From positions 62,001-126,000 of the forward strand of contig CAXSCR010000004.1 in the NCBI GenBank assembly GCA_964235605.1: a stretch of 64,000 nucleotides of DNA, read 5' to 3'. This document shows, one piece after another, positions 17,905-24,627 of the stretch. The translations under genes and the position numbers were made by a program. Origin of the DNA: DATCRE01 sp964235605 (GTDB lineage Bacteria > Bacteroidota > Bacteroidia > Cytophagales > Cyclobacteriaceae). The notes beneath the pieces were generated by a model that did not search any database, was not told the origin of the DNA, and was given only the letters and a program-made list of their open reading frames with translations. The first letter of the stretch is position 1. Each line of letters opens with the position of its first letter.

Positions 17905-18396
17905 ATGGAAAATCCGATAATCATTGAAGACTCCCATCCAAGAAGTGTTGTTAAGGGCATAACTTGGAGAATTACAGGCACAATTGATACCATGGTGATG
18001 GCTTTTATCATCACCGGACATTTGGAAAATGCGATTAAAATTGGGCTTATTGAAATCGGTACCAAGATTTTCCTGTATTATTTACATGAACGCATCTGGA
18101 ATTCTATCGCATTCGGAAGAATCCAGGCTAAAGGTCCTACTCATTTAAGAAGCCTTGTTAAAGGAGTTTCGTGGAGAATGGTTGGAACAATGGATACAAT
18201 GTTTATAGCCTTTTTAGTTACAGGGCAACCTTTAAGTGCTTTGAAAATCGGTGGTCTTGAGGTGTTTTCAAAAATAGCCTTGTATTATTTACACGAAAGG
18301 GTGTGGGCTAAAATTAAGTGGGGTAGAATATTTAAAGTTTCGCCGTCTGTTTCTGTTCAAACTCAAGCCGAGGTCCCTGTCACAACTGATATTTAG
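17905..18396 (+). CDS. Tandem DUF2061 small membrane protein
   Basis: The protein has 163 residues from the ATG at 17905. A longer frame begins at 17848, but its extra residues are Ile/Cys-rich, fall across the inverted repeat and are not family-like. It contains two copies of the DUF2061 unit: HPRSVVKGITWRITGTIDT...YYLHERIWNSIAFGR and HLRSLVKGVSWRMVGTMDT...YYLHERVWAKIKWGR. Each unit has two membrane helices. In several bacteria DUF2061 genes sit next to sulfate assimilation genes, and here the sulfate permease begins 62 bases downstream; the function is unknown. The C-terminal tail is Ser/Val/Thr-rich. Confidence 0.82.
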   Translation: MENPIIIEDSHPRSVVKGITWRITGTIDTMVMAFIITGHLENAIKIGLIEIGTKIFLYYLHERIWNSIAFGRIQAKGPTHLRSLVKGVSWRMVGTMDTMFIAFLVTGQPLSALKIGGLEVFSKIALYYLHERVWAKIKWGRIFKVSPSVSVQTQAEVPVTTDI

Positions 18397-18409
18397 GTTA
18401 TATCCAACG

Positions 18410-18438
18410 ATTGTATGGGTACGAATTACTTATCTTTG
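18410..18438 (+). promoter_or_regulatory. Bacteroidota-type promoter of the sulfate-activation genes
   Basis: TATCTTTG at 18431-18438 is an exact match to the Bacteroidota -7 box TAnnTTTG. ATTG at 18410-18413, 17 bases upstream, is close to the -33 TTTG/TTG element. Transcription would begin near 18445 and leave a leader of about 14 bases before the ATG at 18459. This is the best promoter-like site I found in the window. Confidence 0.5.
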
Positions 18439-18458
18439 GCCAAATTTCTAAATAATTA

Positions 18459-20228
18459 ATGGTTTATACTTATACACAGGGCTACGTATTAGTGGTTGTT
18501 ATTTTCCTGGTGTACGCGCTTTACAAAGAAACTTTTAACCCTGCATTTACTTTCTTTATTTGTGCTGTAGCTTTATTGCTGCCCGGTGTAATCACACCAG
18601 AAGAATTAATAAAAGGACTTTCCAACAAACAAATCATCATTATTTTTTTATTGGTTTTAGTAACCGCCGGTATCCGGTTGATTTTTGGCACGGAGATGTT
18701 TAGCAAATTATTTCATGCAGGCCTTAAGCCTAAAGCTTTTTTATTACGGATGATGCTTACCGTGTCATCGATATCAGCTTTTCTTAATAACACACCCATT
18801 GTTGCCTTCATGATTCCGTATGTAAAGGATTGGGCAAAGAAGACCGGAAACCCCGCATCGAAATTTTTGATACCACTTTCATTTGCTACCGTATTAGGTG
18901 GCATGATAACCGTAATTGGTACATCAACGAACCTTGTGCTCGCCGGCTTAATAGCTGAGTATAAGCTGCCCAGTTTAGCGTATCAAGACTTCTTGTACTT
19001 GGGTTTGATGGTAACGGTTATGGGCTGGGCTTATTTATATTTTATAGGATATAATCTTTTACCTTTCAATACAAATAAGATAGAAGAACTTCGTGAAAAC
19101 CTTAAAGAATATATACTAGAAACTGAAATACCGCCAACTTCCCATTTGATAGGTAAATCTGTAAAAGACGCAGGGCTACGTAATCTACATGATGTGTTTC
19201 TTGTCGAAATTATACGCAATGAAAAAATTATATCACCTGTTGCACCTGAAGAAGTTTTAGAAGCCGATGACCTGTTGTTTTTCTCAGGAAATACAGACGC
19301 AATATATAATCTTATAAAAGAGGATAATGGGTTAAGAATACCTAAGCAAGATAAGCTTGAAATAGAAGGTCAGTTTAATTTTGTGGAGGCGGTTATACCC
19401 GCAAACTCTAATCTTATTGGTGTTAGAATAAAAGAATCAGACTTTCGTAAGAAGTACAATGCTTCTATCATTGCTATTCACAGAAATGGCAAACAAGTTT
19501 CTGGTAAGGTCGGTGAAATGAGTTTGGCAGGTGGAGATTTTTTGCTTTTGTTAGCGAGCGAGAAATCGCAAAACAATGATTATGAAAAAGAACTCTTTTT
19601 TGTATCTGCACCTCAAAAAGTAATTTCAAAGAAAGCGCCTTGGCTAAGATGGGCAGGTGCGGCTTCATTCACCTTGCTTATATTGGGTATTGTAGATGTA
19701 TTCCCACTTTTCAACGTATGTCTTTCAATTATACTGGGATTAGTCCTAGTCGGTATCCTAAACATCACAGAGATAAAACGCGAGCTTGATTTTAGTTTGC
19801 TAATGGTGTTGGTATGTTCGCTTGCGTTGGGCGTAGGACTTGAAAAGTCTGGTACAGCCTCACTCCTGGCTTCAGGTATAATCGGTGCCAGTAAATCGTT
19901 AGGCCCCGTAGCTGTTCTTTTTTCTTTGTTTGTAGTGACCACGTTTCTAACAGCAGTAATTAGCAATACGGCAACGGTATCAATTGTATTTCCTATCGCT
20001 ATGGCAATTGCGCAACAATTACATTTACCTTATACACCGTTTTTTATAGCCATTGCATTTGCAGCATCAGGAGATTTTATGACACCAATTGGCTACCAAA
20101 CCAATCTCATGGTATATGGGCCCGGAGGATATACGTTCAAAGATTTTATTAAGGTGGGATGGATGCTTACTGTAATTTATATTGCCGTTTGTGTAGGATT
20201 TATTTCGTGGTTTTATGAACTAACTTAA
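18459..20228 (+). CDS. SLC13/DASS-type sulfate permease with two TrkA-C domains
   Basis: A 589-residue inner-membrane carrier, probably Na+- or H+-coupled. Membrane segments fill about 1-205 and 395-589; in between lie two RCK/TrkA-C domains (about 215-295 and 300-385), a layout typical of SLC13-family sulfate carriers of this size. The carrier signature motifs SISAFLNNTPIVAFMIP and TAVISNTATVSIVFPIAMAIA are repeated in inverted halves, and the substrate loops GTSTNLVL and PIGYQTNLMVYGPG are present. Sulfate as substrate is inferred from the following cysC, cysD, cysN and cysQ. A heptad repeat block separates it from cysC. Confidence 0.87.
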   Translation: MVYTYTQGYVLVVVIFLVYALYKETFNPAFTFFICAVALLLPGVITPEELIKGLSNKQIIIIFLLVLVTAGIRLIFGTEMFSKLFHAGLKPKAFLLRMMLTVSSISAFLNNTPIVAFMIPYVKDWAKKTGNPASKFLIPLSFATVLGGMITVIGTSTNLVLAGLIAEYKLPSLAYQDFLYLGLMVTVMGWAYLYFIGYNLLPFNTNKIEELRENLKEYILETEIPPTSHLIGKSVKDAGLRNLHDVFLVEIIRNEKIISPVAPEEVLEADDLLFFSGNTDAIYNLIKEDNGLRIPKQDKLEIEGQFNFVEAVIPANSNLIGVRIKESDFRKKYNASIIAIHRNGKQVSGKVGEMSLAGGDFLLLLASEKSQNNDYEKELFFVSAPQKVISKKAPWLRWAGAASFTLLILGIVDVFPLFNVCLSIILGLVLVGILNITEIKRELDFSLLMVLVCSLALGVGLEKSGTASLLASGIIGASKSLGPVAVLFSLFVVTTFLTAVISNTATVSIVFPIAMAIAQQLHLPYTPFFIAIAFAASGDFMTPIGYQTNLMVYGPGGYTFKDFIKVGWMLTVIYIAVCVGFISWFYELT

Positions 20229-20235
20229 AATTTAG

Positions 20236-20313
20236 TTTCGAGCCCTTAGCGTTGAGTTACGAGTTTGGGTACATTCTCTAGCTCAAGGCTCAAAGCTCGA
20301 AGCTCGTAACTTA
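20236..20313. repeat. Two opposed heptad-periodic repeat blocks
   Basis: Block one (20236-20270) has five units near TTACGAG (tttcgag, cccttag, cgttgag, ttacgag, tttgggt). Block two (20279-20313) has five units near AAGCTCG (tagctca, aggctca, aagctcg, aagctcg, taactta). Block two resembles the reverse complement of block one: agttacgag at 20255-20263 pairs perfectly with ctcgtaact at 20303-20311, so the spacer can fold into a hairpin. The blocks lie between the permease and cysC. Confidence 0.8.
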
Positions 20314-20326
20314 ACTTTTAGTAATT

Positions 20327-20920
20327 ATGAATAACATTTATCCCATTCAAACGCAAGTAAGCAAGGCACAGCGTGAGACGCTTATACAGCAGCGTGCAAC
20401 GTTGATTTGGTTTACGGGCCTTTCGGGATCTGGAAAGTCTACTTTGGCTGTTCAATTGGAGGCGCAGCTTTATGCACTTGGTTATAAAACTTATTTATTA
20501 GATGGTGATAACATAAGATCGGGCATAAATAAAGATCTGAGTTTTACGGATGAAGGCCGCGTTGAGAACATTCGTAGAATAGGGGAGGTTGCTAAACTTA
20601 TGCTCGATTCAGGCGTCATCGTCCTCTCATCATTTATCTCCCCTTTTAAATCCGACAGGACACAAGTAAAAAACATAGTTGGTGCAGCAAATTATATTGA
20701 GGTATTCGTGGATACGCCGCTTGAGATATGCGAGCAACGTGATGTAAAGGGATTATATAAAAAAGCCCGCGCGGGAGAAATAAAAAACTTCACTGGAATC
20801 GATTCCCCCTACGAAAAGCCAGAAAAAGCAGATGTTGTGGTACCCACTAATGAAATGAGTGTTAGTGATTCATTAGATTTGCTGATCAATTTTATAAAAC
20901 CCAGAATTATTCTGGACTAA
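20327..20920 (+). CDS. cysC: Adenylyl-sulfate (APS) kinase
   Basis: It phosphorylates adenosine 5'-phosphosulfate to PAPS. The 197-residue stand-alone enzyme has the P-loop GLSGSGKS at residues 31-38, the APS-binding LLDGDNIRSGINKDLSFTDE and the lid segment KARAGEIKNFTGIDSPYE. Having both cysC and cysDN means that PAPS is made, used either for reduction or as sulfonate donor. Its 98-base upstream gap is mostly heptad repeat, so it may be transcribed together with the permease. Confidence 0.95.
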   Translation: MNNIYPIQTQVSKAQRETLIQQRATLIWFTGLSGSGKSTLAVQLEAQLYALGYKTYLLDGDNIRSGINKDLSFTDEGRVENIRRIGEVAKLMLDSGVIVLSSFISPFKSDRTQVKNIVGAANYIEVFVDTPLEICEQRDVKGLYKKARAGEIKNFTGIDSPYEKPEKADVVVPTNEMSVSDSLDLLINFIKPRIILD

Positions 20921-20971
20921 TTATCCACCAAATGCTTGTTAGGTTAAACTAATGACATAGTCAAGAACGAT

Positions 20972-21877
20972 ATGAGTCAATATTATTTAAGTCACCTAAA
21001 AGAATTAGAATCAGAAGCCATATTCGTAATACGCGAAGTCGTGGCTCAATTTGAAAATCCCGCCTTGTTATTTTCAGGGGGAAAAGATTCTATTGTGCTC
21101 GCCTATTTATCAAAAAAAGCATTTAGTCCTGCGCGTATACCATTCCCATTAGTTCACATTGATACAGGTCATAATTTTCCAGAAACCATGGTGTACCGTG
21201 ATTGGCTGGTGAATGAACTTGGTGTTAAGTTAATTGTCGGGTCAGTGCAAGAAAGTATCGATTCAGGAAAGGCAAAAGAAGAGACGGGCTTAAATGCCAG
21301 TCGCAATGCCCTTCAAACTATTACGCTTCTAGACACAATAGAAAAAAATAAATATGATGCCGCCATGGGCGGTGCGCGTCGTGATGAAGAAAAGGCACGT
21401 GCTAAAGAAAGATTCTTTTCACATCGTGATGAATTTGGTCAGTGGGATCCTAAGAACCAACGACCAGAGTTATGGAATATATTCAATGGACGCAAAAGCC
21501 AGGGAGAACATTTCCGTGTATTCCCAATTTCTAACTGGACAGAAATGGATGTATGGCAATACATTTATACAGAAAACATTCCTATCCCATCGCTATACCT
21601 TTCACATGAACGTGAAGTGGTGAAACGTGACGGTGCATTACTCTCCACTTCACCTTGGTTGAAACTGAGATCGGGCGAAGTAGTAGAGAAAAAAATCGTT
21701 CGCTTTAGAACTTGTGGTGACATGCCCATAACCGGTGCCGTAGAATCGGATGCCGATACCATCGAAAAAATTATAGAAGAAGTAGCCTCATCACGCAAAA
21801 CAGAACGTGGCACCCGTGCCGATGATAAACGCTCCGAAACCGCTATGGAAGACAGGAAGAAGGCGGGGTATTTTTAA
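20972..21877 (+). CDS. cysD: Sulfate adenylyltransferase subunit 2
   Basis: The catalytic subunit of ATP sulfurylase, of the adenine-nucleotide alpha-hydrolase (PAPS reductase-like) fold. The 301-residue length is standard. The PP-loop LLFSGGKDSIVL (SGGKDS at 35-40), FPLVHIDTGHNFPET, AAMGGARRDEEKARAKERFFSHRD and RVFPISNWTEMDVWQYI are all typical. It works as a heterodimer with CysN, whose GTP hydrolysis drives APS formation. It is 51 bases after cysC and 162 bases before the true cysN start; that gap is filled by repeats. Confidence 0.95.
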   Translation: MSQYYLSHLKELESEAIFVIREVVAQFENPALLFSGGKDSIVLAYLSKKAFSPARIPFPLVHIDTGHNFPETMVYRDWLVNELGVKLIVGSVQESIDSGKAKEETGLNASRNALQTITLLDTIEKNKYDAAMGGARRDEEKARAKERFFSHRDEFGQWDPKNQRPELWNIFNGRKSQGEHFRVFPISNWTEMDVWQYIYTENIPIPSLYLSHEREVVKRDGALLSTSPWLKLRSGEVVEKKIVRFRTCGDMPITGAVESDADTIEKIIEEVASSRKTERGTRADDKRSETAMEDRKKAGYF

Positions 21878-22039
21878 ATTATGCATTGGGTATTATGCAT
21901 TGGGCATTAGGCAGGTGTATTATTTAATCAACAATCATCAATCTAAAATCTTCAATCAAATGGCATTGGGCATTAGGGACTAGGTATTAAGCAGGTGTAT
22001 TATTTAATCAACAATCATCAATCTAAAATCTTCAATCAA
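21878..22039. repeat. Heptad-periodic spacer between cysD and cysN
   Basis: The spacer consists of 7-base units of several kinds that follow one another: attatgc, attgggt, attatgc, attgggc, attaggc (21878-21912), then aatcaac, aatcatc, aatctaa, aatcttc, aatcaaa (21926-21960), then tggcatt, gggcatt, agggact, aggtatt. The second family reappears at 22006-22040 as part of a 52-bp direct repeat. No gene is present. Confidence 0.85.
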
Positions 22040-22042
22040 ATG
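21911..22042 (+). repeat. 52-bp perfect direct repeat that duplicates the cysN start region
   Basis: The 52 bases at 21911-21962 recur without mismatch at 21991-22042, an 80-base offset. Each copy ends in ATG. The second ATG starts cysN. The first ATG (21960) opens only a seven-codon frame ending at a TAG. The duplication thus copied the translation start region and left a decoy upstream. It must be recent, since there is no divergence between the copies. Confidence 0.95.
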
Positions 22043-23299
22043 AGTGCATATACAAATAATCAACTACTACGTTTCACAACTGCTGGGAGTGTGGATGATG
22101 GGAAGAGTACCCTTATTGGGCGTTTGCTTTACGATAGTAAATCTATTTTTGAAGATCAGTTGGAAGCGGTAGAGGCGTCAAGTGCGAAGAAGGGATTTGA
22201 TTATGTGGATCTTTCATTGCTTACGGATGGATTAAAATCAGAACGTGAACAAGGTATTACCATTGATGTAGCGTACCGATACTTTGCGACACCAAAAAGA
22301 AAATTCATTATCGCAGATACACCAGGTCATATTCAGTATACACGTAATATGGTAACGGGTGCATCGACAGCCAATCTTGCTTTGATTCTAATCGATGCCC
22401 GTAAAGGGTTGATCGAGCAAACCTACCGCCACTCTTACATTGCTTCTTTACTTAAGATTCCACACATTATTGTTTGTATTAACAAAATGGATCTGGTGAA
22501 TTACGATGAAGCAGTTTATGAAAAAATAGTTGAAGACTATAAAGCATTCTCCTCCAAACTTGAGATCTCTGATATTCAGTTTGTGCCTATCAGTGCATTA
22601 TTGGGAGACAATGTTGTGAACCGTTCAGAGAACATGGATTGGTATAAAGGTGCTACACTGCTTCACATGTTAGAGAACGTGCACATCGAAAGCGATTATA
22701 ATCACATCGATAGTCGTTTCCCTGTACAATATGTAATTCGTCCGCAATCTAAAGAATATCATGATTTCAGAGGCTACGCGGGTAGGGTAGCAGGTGGAAT
22801 TTTTCGACCAGGCGATGAAGTGTTGGTGTTGCCTTCAGGGTTTACATCGAAGATTAAAACGATACAGTTGGGTGATACAAAATTAGAAGAGGCTTTCGCG
22901 CCAATGTCTGTTACCATGACCTTGGCGGATGAGATTGATATAAGCCGTGGTGATATAATCGCTAAGCCAAACAACCAGCCGCAATCTGAACAAGATGTTG
23001 ATGTAATGCTTTGCTGGATGAATCAACGTCCGATTAATTTGAACTCCAAATTTTTCATTAAGCACACTACAAAAGAAGTTCGTGGTGTTCTCAAAGAGAT
23101 TCAATACAAACTAGATATTAACTCTTTGCATCGCATAGAGAATGCGCAGCAACTAACAATGAATGATATTGCCCGTGTAAAAATCAGAACTGCACAACCT
23201 TTGTTTTTTGATAACTACAGAAAGAACAGAATTACGGGCAGCTTGATTCTTGTAGATGAAGCTACGAATGAGACTGTTGCAGCGGGAATGATAGTTTGA
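22040..23299 (+). CDS. cysN: Sulfate adenylyltransferase subunit 1 (GTPase)
   Basis: The regulatory GTPase of ATP sulfurylase, an EF-Tu-like protein. I place the start at ATG 22040 (419 residues): the frame is open from 21995, but the extra residues are encoded by the repeat. The P-loop is GSVDDGKS at 16-23, followed by DGLKSEREQGITIDVAYRYF (switch I), DTPGHIQYTRNMVTGAS (switch II) and NKMDLV, then two beta-barrel domains. No APS kinase domain is fused, which agrees with separate cysC. A heptad-based inverted repeat begins 2 bases after the stop. Confidence 0.95.
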   Translation: MSAYTNNQLLRFTTAGSVDDGKSTLIGRLLYDSKSIFEDQLEAVEASSAKKGFDYVDLSLLTDGLKSEREQGITIDVAYRYFATPKRKFIIADTPGHIQYTRNMVTGASTANLALILIDARKGLIEQTYRHSYIASLLKIPHIIVCINKMDLVNYDEAVYEKIVEDYKAFSSKLEISDIQFVPISALLGDNVVNRSENMDWYKGATLLHMLENVHIESDYNHIDSRFPVQYVIRPQSKEYHDFRGYAGRVAGGIFRPGDEVLVLPSGFTSKIKTIQLGDTKLEEAFAPMSVTMTLADEIDISRGDIIAKPNNQPQSEQDVDVMLCWMNQRPINLNSKFFIKHTTKEVRGVLKEIQYKLDINSLHRIENAQQLTMNDIARVKIRTAQPLFFDNYRKNRITGSLILVDEATNETVAAGMIV

Positions 23300-23300
23300 A

Positions 23301-23544
23301 AGAGCTACGAGCTTATAGCTACGAGCTTCTAGCTTGATGTTTTAAAGTAAGACGTTAGTTTATAAATCGCATATAAAGTCCAGAGAACATAAATGAGATT
23401 TAGCAGCGGTGAACTCGACGATTTATACAACTTAAGGCCATTAGCTTATTGTGGATTATGAATTAGACCTTAGCACTAATAGATAAAACTTGTTATCTTA
23501 AAACATCAAGCTACAAGCTCGTGGCTAGCGGCTAGAAGCTTTTA
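23301..23544. repeat. Heptad arrays in inverted orientation around a 150-bp core
   Basis: The left arm (23303-23337) has five exact 7-base units (agctacg, agcttat, agctacg, agcttct, agcttga). The right arm (23506-23540) has five (tcaagct, acaagct, cgtggct, agcggct, agaagct). The inner 25 bases of the left arm (23321-23345) match the reverse complement of 23498-23522 at 24 of 25 positions, and the outer parts match loosely. The core of about 150 bases has no long frame. It occupies nearly all of the cysN-cysQ spacer. It could fold as one large hairpin or be a small non-autonomous element; no target duplication is obvious. Confidence 0.8.
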
Positions 23545-23562
23545 AATACAAACACACGTAAT

Positions 23563-24321
23563 ATGAAACTAGATTCTCTTCTACCAATTGCCATCAACGC
23601 TGCTGAACAAGCTTGTAAGGAAATTCTTACAGTGTATAATTCGAATGATTTTCAGGCCGAGGTAAAGGGGGATAATTCGCCGCTTACGTTGGCTGATAAG
23701 AAGGCGCATAATCGTATTGTAGATATACTTCAATCAACGGACCTTCCTTTGCTAAGTGAGGAAGGAAAGACAATCCCTTATGAAGATCGTAAGGATTGGG
23801 AATACTTCTGGATGGTTGATCCGCTTGACGGCACCAAGGAATTTTTAAAGCGCAATGGAGAGTTCACTGTAAACATTGCATTGATATACAGAAATAAACC
23901 GGTAATGGGTATAGTTGCTGTACCCATAACAGGTGAGGTTTTTTACGGTGCACAAGATTTTGGTGCCTATCTTAAACAAGACGGTGCAGAAATTAAACTT
24001 GCTGCAAAGCCTGCCGACTTACAAGCATCGGGACTTCGTGTAGTAGCTTCACGGTCACACATGAATGAAGACACCCAAAATTTTATTGATACCTTAAAAG
24101 AGCCTAGCCTTGTCTCCTCAGGCAGTAGTCTCAAGTTTATGTTACTGATAAACGACAAGGCCGATGTTTATCCGCGCTATGCCCCTACCATGGAGTGGGA
24201 TACCGCTGCAGCCCATGCCATTGTAAACGCAGCAGGCATAAGTGTATTCCAAATGAACAGCAAAGAAGAACTAGTCTACAATAAAGAGAATTTAATGAAT
24301 CCCTATTTCCTTTGTTGCTGA
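23563..24321 (+). CDS. cysQ: 3'(2'),5'-bisphosphate nucleotidase
   Basis: It hydrolyses PAP (adenosine 3',5'-bisphosphate) to AMP, clearing the inhibitory by-product of PAPS use. The 252 residues match the inositol monophosphatase superfamily: LPLLSEEGKTIPYEDR gives the first metal ligand Glu, FWMVDPLDGTKEFLKRNGEFTVNIAL carries the DPLDGTKEF metal signature, and MEWDTAAAHAIVNAAG is the C-terminal motif. Together with SLC13, cysC, cysD and cysN it completes a module for sulfate uptake, PAPS synthesis and PAP removal. Confidence 0.95.
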   Translation: MKLDSLLPIAINAAEQACKEILTVYNSNDFQAEVKGDNSPLTLADKKAHNRIVDILQSTDLPLLSEEGKTIPYEDRKDWEYFWMVDPLDGTKEFLKRNGEFTVNIALIYRNKPVMGIVAVPITGEVFYGAQDFGAYLKQDGAEIKLAAKPADLQASGLRVVASRSHMNEDTQNFIDTLKEPSLVSSGSSLKFMLLINDKADVYPRYAPTMEWDTAAAHAIVNAAGISVFQMNSKEELVYNKENLMNPYFLCC

Positions 24322-24627
24322 TTCGTAAGGTTTTACATTATTTAATTTCCAATATTAGATTATAAGTGTCGCGATTTGTCAATTTTCTACTTTCCATTTT
24401 CAATACATAAACGTCAAATTATAAAACCTCCCAGCTAGAAGCTCAAAGCTAGCAGCCAGAAACTTCCTTTACGCCCCTATTTGGGAATAAACTATACACA
24501 ATCTTTCTAACGCCCCGGTCTCGCTACTAACCAACTAGCAGCTAAACGCTCTTTTTTAAAACTTGGTCTTATAGTTTCAAGGTGGCTAAAAATTTGCTAA
24601 CTTAAAATTGCAATAAACTATCCATCA
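24322..24627. repeat. Spacer with three short heptad-periodic blocks
   Basis: This 306-base spacer holds no gene. Three blocks keep a 7-base phase: 24378-24405 (gtcaatt, ttctact, ttccatt, ttcaata), 24432-24466 (cagctag, aagctca, aagctag, cagccag, aaacttc) and, more weakly, 24522-24550 (cgctact, accaact, agcagct, aaacgct). The middle block belongs to the same AGCT-type family as the cysN-cysQ arms; the first resembles the AAWTTTC array at 13.4 kb. The promoter of the following gene should lie near 24560-24610, but I see no exact consensus. Confidence 0.7.

Noticed and set aside
23301..23544. Insertion sequence with transposase
   Set aside because: The core has no frame of useful length; only a non-autonomous element or hairpin can be considered.
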